DNA from: Rosistilla carotiformis
Lineage (GTDB): Bacteria; Planctomycetota; Planctomycetia; Pirellulales; Pirellulaceae
NCBI RefSeq assembly: GCF_007753095.1
Contig: NZ_CP036348.1
Location: 124,001-188,000 of the forward strand
Direction of reading: 5' to 3'
DNA: 64,000 bases
Program-made: the position numbers and the translations under genes
Shown: in pieces, positions 35,505 to 44,347 of the stretch
Layout of the letters: each line of letters begins with the position of its first letter
Position numbering within the stretch: position 1 is the first letter of the stretch
The notes under the pieces: model-generated
Databases searched by the model: none
Told to the model about the DNA's origin: nothing
Seen by the model: only the letters and a program-made list of their open reading frames with translations

Positions 35505-38500
35505 TCAGAATTGCAAAGCCGTCATCAGGTCGGGGATTTCGTTTGCAAAGCTAAGGTTGTTGTCCTGTTGCGCAAAGGCTTCCAAGCCGGCGCGGAGCAC
35601 GAACAACGGCGTCGGCTTCTGCTCGCGAATCTGTGCAATCGCACCCAACAGCTTGCGTTTGACTTGTGCCGGCGATTGGACGTTTTCAATCGCATATCCC
35701 AATGAAGCCGACTGCGGCCGCACGGGCGGAAATGGAGAAACCAAGTCGGCAGCCCCATCGTCGTTCACGAGATCCATCAACAGCACCTTCGCTCCGCACA
35801 CCGATTCGAATTGTTGGTGAATCCCGTCGAGCGTATACAAATTGCTCAGCACACTTTTCCCATCGGCAGATCGCTTTAAATAGGATCGCCCTTCCTGCGA
35901 AATGACTTGCACGCCGCGAAAATAGACGGCAACCACTTCGTTGGCCGGCGTCTGTTGCATCGCTTTCTGACCCACGCGACGCACCCGGTTGCCCAGGATC
36001 GAAAGGATCTGATCTTCGCCAACATTGTCGCCTGTGAGAACGCCTGCAACGTAGACTTCGGAAAATTGAGGACTCACCAATCGGCCCTGTTCTTTGCGAA
36101 TACCGATCGCTTTGAACACCTCCTCTCGCAACTCCTGTTCCGTCTGTGGACCGACGCCAACCAATACCAACCGCAGTCGTTGCCGCTGGACCGGATTATC
36201 GCAGATTACATGCAGCGAATCGGCATTCACACGGTCGAGTTGAATCTCGGGAACGTCGACTTGGATTTCATTATCTTCCGCGTTTAGAAACAATTCGCAG
36301 AGGAAGGTTCGCTCCATTGCGCCCGCTTGCAGCGGATCCAGTCGGACGGGCAACTGTTGGAATCCGTTGACATGCAGACTTAGTCCCAAGGGCTTGTTGA
36401 TATTAGGATCGTCGGAGTCGAGCCATTTGACGCGGCCTTGCAACCAAACGCGGCCCGCTTTCAATGGCGTCTTCGTGACCAAATGCCCATCGCGGAGTTC
36501 GATCGGAATCGTTTCCTTAGCTGACGGATCGTAGCGAATCGAATCCAGTATCAATTGAGCTGGCGAAAGCAGTCGATTCAGCGAATACGACCGCCGCGTT
36601 ACTCCGCCGGCATTGGACACCGAGATGCTTATCGGTTGCATGCCTTCGACGAGATCCAATTTGACTGCGATGGGATTCTGCACGCGGTCGCTTTGATAGA
36701 CCGTTTTACCACGATGGCGTACTTCGATATTCGTGGTGGGTGATTTTGAGTTGACGTTGAATCGCAGGTCAAACTCTTTGTTCGTGACCGCGTCTTGTGG
36801 GATGCTCGAAACCAGTTCGATCTCGGGAGCCGTGGGCAGCGGCATCTTGGGCAGTTCGACGGCCAAGGGTTCCGAAGTTTCATTCGAAGTGATCTTCAGT
36901 TCCGCCGTTGCCTTGCCTTCGATGAAGTCGAGCTTTTCAATACGGACGGTTTGCAAGTCGCCGTTGGTTTCCACTACCTGAAATGAATCGACGGGCACTG
37001 CATCAAACGTAATCTGTTCGATCGGGGAGGCTGATCGGCATTGAACGACGCCTGAAAAATAGGGCATGTCGGGCTTCGTTTCCGTGGCGACGTTCATGAT
37101 CACCGGACGCGGGGCATAGTAGACATTCAATCGCTGACGCAGTGGTTCTTTGTGCCATGCATTCCGCACATCCAGATCGATGATATTTTGCCCCAGGCGC
37201 AGCGGAACGGTCTCCTGAATGACGGTTTGATCGTTGACCTGTTGAACCTGCACATTGCGTTCGATGCCGTTGATGAACGCGTTGACCGTGAAAGCCTCCG
37301 GCGTTTCCTCGGCCCGGATCCGCCCGGTAAGTGTGACTTGAGGCGTCACCAGGAATTCTGTGATTTCCGTGTCGTTGCTCGGCCCCGTAATTTCAAGCTT
37401 GGGGATCGCAGGCTGGTAGACAACCGCAAAGGTGGACGACGTCAAAGGACTGCTTTTTGTCTGCGATTCGATCGTGATTTGATTATCGCCGGGCTGCAAG
37501 CGAAGGACTTGGTTGAGTTGAAATTTCTTCAGTTCAGCGGATTGGAACGTGGAACTTAGATCCATCGATTGATCGTTCAAAAGCACGCGGACAACGGTCA
37601 ACGGTTCGATTGGTGAATCGATGGAACCTTGCAGTTTGCATTTTGGCGAATCGAGCAGGGCGGGATCGGCTTGGTTCAACGCAACCGTCTCTACTTGGCC
37701 GCCATGTAGATGCTGGATCTTGTTTAAGGTAATCACGGGTGGCGCGACGGGGCCCATGTAACGGAAGACCTCGAGAATGGTGCGCGCAGCTTCCTGCTGT
37801 GGATCGCCTCCCCGAGGCACCACCGAGATCGAGATCGCATTGTTCCCAAGCGACAAGGGAACGGACAGTTCGATCTCTTGGCGACCAACTCCCGATCCGC
37901 GTTTTTGAAAATCACCGCTGGCAATGTTGTAGTCCAACGTGTCGGTATCGATCGTTGGTTCCAGGGTGAATTTCAGCGAATACGTCTCGTCCTTGGTGCG
38001 CGTTGGCTGCGGCAAAATCTGAATTTGCGGCGGCGGCGGGATGAAGTGGTACTGCAAGCGACTGGTGAACGATTGAGGAATCTGTTCGTTCGTATGCACC
38101 ACCGCTTGGATCGAATGAAGACCTCGCGACTGCATCGCCTCTGGGAGGGCAGCGGTCCAGCTGCCGTTGGAATCATAGGTTGGTTGAATCGCCGCCTGCT
38201 GATCGAACTGAAACTCCACAGCCCCAATCTTTTTGGCGGGCAGCCGTCCAAGCAATGACAGCGAGATGGAGTTGGGTGCCTGGCGGACGATTGGTGAACT
38301 GACCAATTGCGAGTCGATAATTTCGCCCGGCAGCAACAGCATCGACATCGTCGGGCGAGGCAGCGGCGGAGCTGGCGGGATGGTGCGGGTGCTGATCAGC
38401 GACGTGATCAGCTTCGATCGATAATATTGATCGCGGTAGGCACCGATCTCAGCGTACGTTACCGGGTGTTCGGGCTGTCCGGTATTAAAGTGCCAACCGA

Positions 38501-40955
38501 TCGCCTTCATCATCGATTCGCTGCTGGTTTCAAACGGGCCCGACGGCGTCCATCCGATCCATCGTCGCGATCCCGGTCGGTTGTCGTCGGCGATCAATAG
38601 CGAGAACAGCGGCTTGCGTTCATCGCTCGCCTGCGACACAGGTAATGCAAGTTGAACATTTTCAGTTCCACGTTGCACGACGACATTCGCGACGCTCCCC
38701 GGTTCCAACTGCCACATGCGGTGGAATAGATCCAGCCCCGATTTCCATGCGGGTTCGTCGACGATTGAAATCAGCCGGTCGTTCTTTTGCAGCGGCGCTG
38801 GCTTCATGCCGGCGGGCAAAGGACGGATTCGTTTCACAACGGCTTGGTTGTCCAATTGCACTCCCGCAATCGACCCGTGTTTGCCAAGGATGGTGTTGAG
38901 GTCCGATAGATCCCAGGCACAAAGCGTTCGGTCGCGGGCTGTCGAGACCAACAGTTTCGCATCTTTCGAAAATGCGATCGATTGGATCCGCTCCGAATGC
39001 GCGGCCAGTTCTCGAATCGGGGCGCCGGAAGCCGTATCGAAGACCGTCAAACGTGGTTCTTGCCCAGCGATGTGGGTCGCGGCGACAAGGATCGGCGTCT
39101 CCTTCAGGGCTTCCGAATCAGGGACTGCGATTGCCGATACCGATTGGCCTGGTTGGATCGGGACCGATGCCAACGATGGCTTCTCGAGTTCAGCCACCCG
39201 GCGCAGCCGAATCGTCGGTGGTAGCGTTGGCGTCTCTACAGTCGTCGCGGCGATCAATTGCCCATCGTCCGAGAATAGGATCGGGCCATCGTGCCCTCGT
39301 AGTTCACGAATCAATTCACCGGTGTTGGCGTTGTAGATCAGCAAACGATATTCGCTGCCCGATTCGGTTGCGACGGCGACGACCGATTCGCGGGTCGCCG
39401 AAGAGGTCGATAGCACGGGGGCAAATCGAATCCGTTGGCCCGCTGGCAACGTAATCTCGCAAAGCGTTCGTTCGGGATCGGTCACCTTGAACGCGTTGTC
39501 GATTGTGGGATCTCGTTCGATTTTCAGCGATGAAGGTGTCGCGTTGGATTTCCACGGATTGGTTTCATCGATAACGGAAACCAATTGATTCGAAAAATTG
39601 AGGGCAAGATTCTCCGACGAGGCACCCGACTCTCGAATCATCAAGCCATCTTGATCGGCGAGGGTCCCAAATCTTGCCGATTCGATTTCGTGGTAACGAC
39701 TGGTCAGTTTTTGAGATCCGTTGGATTGCCCGAGTAAATCGGTACGTTTAAAGATGGCAAGCTGATGCCCGGGATTGCCGCTGACGGCCATGTGCTCCGA
39801 GTTTTCCGAGACCGCAATGTTGACCGGCGGTGGGTTGTTTGTGGAGATTGCCCACAGGGGAAGCTCGCGACGCGGTGCGGCGATGTTGTTGATTGGGAAG
39901 TCGTAAACGATCAGCTTCGCTTGTTTGCCCATGCCTTCGGAGATGCCGGTTGCGCCGATCGCGATTCGGTCGTGGGTGCCCTCGCCGGTTGATGAAAGGG
40001 TGGCGATCGACTGAGGCAACCAAGCGAGGTCATCGAATCGCGGCAGGTCCCAGACTTGGATCTGCTGCAGCGTGTTGTTCTGATAACGCCATTCTCGTAA
40101 CTGCCCTCCACTGCCCACAAGAATCGTTTCCGTATTACCAGCGGGAACGAATACCGATGCGGCGCGCACCCCGTTGGGAGCCTCGGTCAACAGATTATCT
40201 TTGGTGTTCCAAAGCCTCAGCCGGTCGTCGAACCAGGCGATCGCGAGGGCCGGGTGTTCGCGGGAGTCATGAACCACGGCGATCTGCGACGATGCGAGTG
40301 CTTGCGGCAATTGAAACGTCTTGCGGATCGCGTCTTTGGTTTCCATGTTCCAGCGACGCAGCTCAAAATCGGTGACGTCGTCGTCCGCATTGGAATCGGC
40401 TGCCACGCTGAAGAGTTGGATGAGACCTTGAGCATCGGTGGCAAATGCGAGATTAACGACCGGGGCGGTGTGTCCGCGAAGGGTTGTCCGAGCGTTTGTC
40501 GTCCGGTCAACGAGGTGGATCACGCCGCGATCCAATTTCATCTCGTTCGTGAGACTCGCCGAAACCGGATAGATCCGACCCGCGTCTTGAAAATCTGAAG
40601 CGCCGCGAATCCGCGACTTACCGGCGATTGCCAACCAGCGATTGTCCGAAGAAACCGCAATCGCGTTGATCGTTCCTGCTTGTCCCGGGCCGATCGGAAT
40701 CCGATGCGTGTTGGCGGCATCCAATTGGAAATCGCCGTCGTTCTTCCGTTGCCAACCCTGCACGGTCTTGTCCCAGCCGGCGGTCAGCAACAGCTTGCCT
40801 TGGTCGCAAAATGCGATCCTCGTAACCGAGGTCCGAGGCCCTCCGGGGGCAACCACTAAGACAGGCTTTTCGACTTGGGCGACGCTACGTTCTGCGCTGC
40901 CTAGGATGCACGCCAGCACTAAGAGAACTCGGTAATCGAAACACTTGGGGATCAT
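35505..40955 (-). CDS. giant secreted WD40-PDZ-Ig-like protein with degenerate caspase domain
   Basis: The protein has 1816 residues from MIPKCFDYRVLLVLACILGS (signal peptide). Residues 35-690 contain WD40-type repeats (for example ITRIAF...LLTAGWDKTVQGWQ and IQSIAFSKDAKLLVSTARDR). About 695-775 reads as a PDZ domain. RRWIGWTPSGPF near 800 with IGWHFNTGQPEHPV matches the WTPxGxY/IGWHxNxG block often found between WD40 and caspase domains in bacteria. Residues 860-1520 hold several Ig-like repeats sharing L-x-L-G-x-N-x-I-x-I. The last 230 residues have the caspase layout, but the His site reads VYFRGVQV and the Cys site LLMDLVND, so the dyad is gone. ATGs at 40997 and 41135 are alternative starts without a signal-like N-terminus. 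Confidence 0.85.
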   Translation of the reverse strand: MIPKCFDYRVLLVLACILGSAERSVAQVEKPVLVVAPGGPRTSVTRIAFCDQGKLLLTAGWDKTVQGWQRKNDGDFQLDAANTHRIPIGPGQAGTINAIAVSSDNRWLAIAGKSRIRGASDFQDAGRIYPVSASLTNEMKLDRGVIHLVDRTTNARTTLRGHTAPVVNLAFATDAQGLIQLFSVAADSNADDDVTDFELRRWNMETKDAIRKTFQLPQALASSQIAVVHDSREHPALAIAWFDDRLRLWNTKDNLLTEAPNGVRAASVFVPAGNTETILVGSGGQLREWRYQNNTLQQIQVWDLPRFDDLAWLPQSIATLSSTGEGTHDRIAIGATGISEGMGKQAKLIVYDFPINNIAAPRRELPLWAISTNNPPPVNIAVSENSEHMAVSGNPGHQLAIFKRTDLLGQSNGSQKLTSRYHEIESARFGTLADQDGLMIRESGASSENLALNFSNQLVSVIDETNPWKSNATPSSLKIERDPTIDNAFKVTDPERTLCEITLPAGQRIRFAPVLSTSSATRESVVAVATESGSEYRLLIYNANTGELIRELRGHDGPILFSDDGQLIAATTVETPTLPPTIRLRRVAELEKPSLASVPIQPGQSVSAIAVPDSEALKETPILVAATHIAGQEPRLTVFDTASGAPIRELAAHSERIQSIAFSKDAKLLVSTARDRTLCAWDLSDLNTILGKHGSIAGVQLDNQAVVKRIRPLPAGMKPAPLQKNDRLISIVDEPAWKSGLDLFHRMWQLEPGSVANVVVQRGTENVQLALPVSQASDERKPLFSLLIADDNRPGSRRWIGWTPSGPFETSSESMMKAIGWHFNTGQPEHPVTYAEIGAYRDQYYRSKLITSLISTRTIPPAPPLPRPTMSMLLLPGEIIDSQLVSSPIVRQAPNSISLSLLGRLPAKKIGAVEFQFDQQAAIQPTYDSNGSWTAALPEAMQSRGLHSIQAVVHTNEQIPQSFTSRLQYHFIPPPPQIQILPQPTRTKDETYSLKFTLEPTIDTDTLDYNIASGDFQKRGSGVGRQEIELSVPLSLGNNAISISVVPRGGDPQQEAARTILEVFRYMGPVAPPVITLNKIQHLHGGQVETVALNQADPALLDSPKCKLQGSIDSPIEPLTVVRVLLNDQSMDLSSTFQSAELKKFQLNQVLRLQPGDNQITIESQTKSSPLTSSTFAVVYQPAIPKLEITGPSNDTEITEFLVTPQVTLTGRIRAEETPEAFTVNAFINGIERNVQVQQVNDQTVIQETVPLRLGQNIIDLDVRNAWHKEPLRQRLNVYYAPRPVIMNVATETKPDMPYFSGVVQCRSASPIEQITFDAVPVDSFQVVETNGDLQTVRIEKLDFIEGKATAELKITSNETSEPLAVELPKMPLPTAPEIELVSSIPQDAVTNKEFDLRFNVNSKSPTTNIEVRHRGKTVYQSDRVQNPIAVKLDLVEGMQPISISVSNAGGVTRRSYSLNRLLSPAQLILDSIRYDPSAKETIPIELRDGHLVTKTPLKAGRVWLQGRVKWLDSDDPNINKPLGLSLHVNGFQQLPVRLDPLQAGAMERTFLCELFLNAEDNEIQVDVPEIQLDRVNADSLHVICDNPVQRQRLRLVLVGVGPQTEQELREEVFKAIGIRKEQGRLVSPQFSEVYVAGVLTGDNVGEDQILSILGNRVRRVGQKAMQQTPANEVVAVYFRGVQVISQEGRSYLKRSADGKSVLSNLYTLDGIHQQFESVCGAKVLLMDLVNDDGAADLVSPFPPVRPQSASLGYAIENVQSPAQVKRKLLGAIAQIREQKPTPLFVLRAGLEAFAQQDNNLSFANEIPDLMTALQF

Positions 40956-41306
40956 CGGAAGTCTCGGTTGGTCGTCCAAGGGAAGGGAGGCAGGCATGTT
41001 CCGTGGGGAGACCCCCGCCAACAAGCGATCGCTTGCGGACTCTGAGAGAAGCGGAGATGATCGCGCACCGATTCGTAAATCAATTGGAAACGCGGAGTTG
41101 CCAGAGCCCCCGGTGATGCGTTCATGACGATACATTACGGAACTGGTATGTTACCATTGATTGGCCAACGTTTCAGGGTAAATCGTGATTCATCTTGGGG
41201 GGCGTTGGCGCATCCTCGCTTCGGATGCTCCTGAGGAACCGATGGGGCATCCATCGTTTCCGACATCCCTGCCTATCCATCTGTCACTTCTGTCGCAGCC
41301 AAATTA
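40956..41306. other. divergent control region between giant protein and kinase genes
   Basis: About 350 bases separate the two start codons (only 171 if the giant gene starts at 41135). The segment should hold promoters for both. I see no convincing operator palindrome; TTGATT at 41157 and TAAATC at 41179, 16 bases apart, are a weak promoter-like pair reading towards the kinase. Confidence 0.35.
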
Positions 41307-44300
41307 ATGACTGAGCCACTGTTTCGAAGGATTCAACAAACGCGCGAACGATTCGAAAAGCAGTGGCAATCGGGGGATCCGCCGGATCTGCGGAAGATTG
41401 TTGATCGATGGGAGGGGGATGAGCGGCAAGACCTCTACAGGAATCTGCTCGAACTGGACATTCCGTATCGGCACCGAAATCAGTTGTCACTGCAGTTGTC
41501 TGATTACGATCGGGCGTTTCCCGAATTTGCAGAGATTACGCGCCAGGTCTTCGAGGAGGGCGTCTTTAAGACAATTGTCGCGGATTCACAATCCGAAACG
41601 CCGATCGAAGGTGGCGTAGGGACGGGGAAATACTTCGGTCGCTACCGCGTTATCCAGACGCTTGGTCAAGGTGGAATGGGGGCGGTCTATCTAGCCCATG
41701 ACGATCGCTTGGACCGTGAAGTGGCGATCAAGGTGCCGTTCATCAATCACGCCGACGCGCAAATGGTGGTCGATCGTTTCTTTCGCGAAGCGCGTGCACT
41801 TGCGGCGATTGTCCATCCTAACATCTGCCCAATCCATGAAGTCAACCAGGAAGGCGGGGTTCCGTTCATGGTGATGACTTATGTTCAAGGCAAACCTCTA
41901 ACCGATCCCGAAGTGAGACCCAAGAGTATCGCCGAGGCGGTCCTGCTGATTAAAAAGCTCGCCTATGCGTTGCATCATTCACACCAGGTAGGTGTCGTCC
42001 ACCGCGATCTGAAGCCGTCCAATGTGATCGTGAATTATTTGAATGAACCGGTGATCATCGATTTTGGTCTCGCCACTCTCGCCCGGCCCGACGCGATCGA
42101 TCTCACGACACCTGGTGCAGTGCTAGGCACGCCCGCGTACATGTCTCCCGAGCAAGTCGAAGGAACGGCCGCGGCGATCGGTCCGAAGACCGACATCTAC
42201 ACGCTGGGGGTGATCTTGTACGAGCTGTTGGCCGGTTCGCGACCGTTTTCGGGAAAGCTGGTTGAAGTCTTAAATCAAATCCTTACCGTGATTCCGCCCA
42301 AGCCGTCGGATCACCGGAATCAAATCGATGCAGAACTCGACGCGATTTGCATGAAAGCGATCGCCAAATCGACGGAGTCGCGTTATTCGCGGATGGTCGA
42401 ATTTGCGGATCGGTTGGAAGCCTGGCTACAAGATGACGCACGCTTTCGCTATGAATCGGACACGGCACGGCACACGCCACGTGAGCGAACGATGCGCGAG
42501 GGTGAGCATGGTACGGGGACGCACCGAGGGGTGCCTCGCACGAAGACCGAACGGTTATCCGACCGTCACTTCGAAAGTGTTGTCGGTGGAAACGATCGAA
42601 CGGTGGCGGTGCATGTTCCCGTTTCGTCGGGAATCATGGATCGTGAACCCGCGGTGGAGGTCGAGTCTTTTCCGGACAACTTCGGATATCGGCTGATCGA
42701 ACGGATCGGTGAGGGGCAATACGGTGAAGTTTGGAGAGCGATGGCTCCCGGTGACGTCGAAGTCGCCGTTAAAAAAGTTTCCTTTCCCATCAAGCACAAG
42801 GCGACCCAAACGGAATTGAAGGCGCTGTCGATCGTCAAACGGTTGCGGCATCCTCTGTTGCTAAATGTGCAAGCGTTTTGGGTGGTCGGCGATCAATTGA
42901 TGATCGTTTCAGAACTAGCCGATGAGAGTTTGGAAGACACGCTGCGGAAACACAAAAAGATTGGTATCGAACGCGACGAATTGTTGCACTACATGAAAGA
43001 GGCTGCCGAAGCGATCGATTTCCTGCATTCTGAGCGTATCTTTCATCGCGATATCAAGCCGGCCAACATCTTGTTGCAACGCGAGCATGTGAAGGTGGCG
43101 GACTTCGGAATCGCGATTACTGGAGAATTGCAGCCTGGAGAATTGACGGTGCCGGCCAATGTACTGGGCACACCGCTCTATATGGCGCCTGAAGCATTTC
43201 GCAAGCAGTTTGGGCCGCGATCGGATCAGTTCAGTCTTGCGGCAACCTATTTAGAACTTCGCCTGGGCAGAGAACTGCAGTCGAGCGAACAGCAGCAAGA
43301 CTTTCTGAAGGAGTTGCCTGCCGAAGAGCAACCGGTTATCGGCAAAGCGCTCTCCCAGGATCCCGCCGAACGATTCGAAACGTGTACCCAATTCATCGAT
43401 GGAATTCTTGACGCGATTCGCCATCGGGAACGCGAGGAAGCAAGGCGACGTTGGTTGCGTCGTTCGTTTATCGCCGCCTCGGTGTTCGTGGTAACGGGGA
43501 CACCGGCAGCACTTGCGCTGCGAACGATGAATTTGAAAAGCATCGCATTCGACGCGATTCCTCAAGGGTTTGAAATCGCATCCGATGCACAGCTTGTTCG
43601 GGTTGGTGGAACGATGCTGTACAGCGCGATTGAACGTCCAATCGATGAGGCTACACGACTGCGGTTCCAATTGATTCCCCGTACGGCGAACCAAGATCTT
43701 GCTTCGTTTTATTGCATGCAAGATTTGGTATCCAACGCGATGTTCGCGCGGTTTGTTCAGCAATCGCCATCGGCTGCAATTGGAGAGGAGTGGAAAACAG
43801 GGACTTTGGCAGGAAATGATTTTCTTCCGGCGGAAGATCATCCTCATCTGCCGGTGGTCAATGTTTCCGCCGAAGAGGCGTATCTGTTTGCGAATGCGAT
43901 CGGTTGTGATTTGCCAACGAAGCAGCAATGGGATAAGGCGGCGGGACGCTGGGATCATCCGCCAGAACAAACTGGTCCGTTTGAGGCTCCGGCGGATGAG
44001 CCGGTCCCCGACGTGGCGGTTGACAGGATCGAACAGGGCCCTGCACCGATTGGTTCATCACGCGATGATGTCAGTGTTTTTGGTTGCCGCGACATGGCGG
44101 GTAACGTCAAAGAATGGACCAAGACCACCGACGATCTCGAAGTGACGGTGCCTATTCAAAACCAAGAGGATCAGTTTGGAATCGTCTATTGTGGCAACGA
44201 CTACCGAGACTCTGCACCGCTGACGTTCGAAGCGATGGAATCGCCGCAATATTGGTATGAGATCATCGGACGCCGTCCGCCGTTTGGATTTCGCTGTGTC

Positions 44301-44330
44301 GTAGAAATCGCGACGACCGGTGGCGAATAG
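41307..44330 (+). CDS. tandem Ser/Thr protein kinase fused to an FGE-sulfatase-like domain
   Basis: The protein has 1007 residues. After an N-terminal planctomycete-type helical region come two complete kinase domains. Kinase 1 (about 110-375) has LGQGGMGAVY, AIK, HRDLKPSN and DFGLA. Kinase 2 (about 460-705) has IGEGQYGEVW, AVKK, HRDIKPAN and DFGIA. One TM helix (RRSFIAASVFVVTGTPAALALR, about 717-738) leads to an FGE/SUMF1-type module (about 790-1007) with LPTKQQWDKAAGRW, FGCRDMAGNVKEW and FGFRCVVE. The pair of catalytic cysteines of true FGE is not seen (only YCGNDYRDSAP), so the module is probably a ligand-binding sensor. Domain order suggests an outside sensor with inside kinases, though orientation is not proven. 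No ribosome-binding site is obvious. Confidence 0.93.
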   Translation: MTEPLFRRIQQTRERFEKQWQSGDPPDLRKIVDRWEGDERQDLYRNLLELDIPYRHRNQLSLQLSDYDRAFPEFAEITRQVFEEGVFKTIVADSQSETPIEGGVGTGKYFGRYRVIQTLGQGGMGAVYLAHDDRLDREVAIKVPFINHADAQMVVDRFFREARALAAIVHPNICPIHEVNQEGGVPFMVMTYVQGKPLTDPEVRPKSIAEAVLLIKKLAYALHHSHQVGVVHRDLKPSNVIVNYLNEPVIIDFGLATLARPDAIDLTTPGAVLGTPAYMSPEQVEGTAAAIGPKTDIYTLGVILYELLAGSRPFSGKLVEVLNQILTVIPPKPSDHRNQIDAELDAICMKAIAKSTESRYSRMVEFADRLEAWLQDDARFRYESDTARHTPRERTMREGEHGTGTHRGVPRTKTERLSDRHFESVVGGNDRTVAVHVPVSSGIMDREPAVEVESFPDNFGYRLIERIGEGQYGEVWRAMAPGDVEVAVKKVSFPIKHKATQTELKALSIVKRLRHPLLLNVQAFWVVGDQLMIVSELADESLEDTLRKHKKIGIERDELLHYMKEAAEAIDFLHSERIFHRDIKPANILLQREHVKVADFGIAITGELQPGELTVPANVLGTPLYMAPEAFRKQFGPRSDQFSLAATYLELRLGRELQSSEQQQDFLKELPAEEQPVIGKALSQDPAERFETCTQFIDGILDAIRHREREEARRRWLRRSFIAASVFVVTGTPAALALRTMNLKSIAFDAIPQGFEIASDAQLVRVGGTMLYSAIERPIDEATRLRFQLIPRTANQDLASFYCMQDLVSNAMFARFVQQSPSAAIGEEWKTGTLAGNDFLPAEDHPHLPVVNVSAEEAYLFANAIGCDLPTKQQWDKAAGRWDHPPEQTGPFEAPADEPVPDVAVDRIEQGPAPIGSSRDDVSVFGCRDMAGNVKEWTKTTDDLEVTVPIQNQEDQFGIVYCGNDYRDSAPLTFEAMESPQYWYEIIGRRPPFGFRCVVEIATTGGE

Positions 44331-44347
44331 CTCCTTGAAAACGAGGG

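Noticed and set aside
43700-44330. FGE-like domain as a diversity-generating-retroelement target
   Set aside because: No reverse transcriptase, template repeat or accessory gene is visible in the window.
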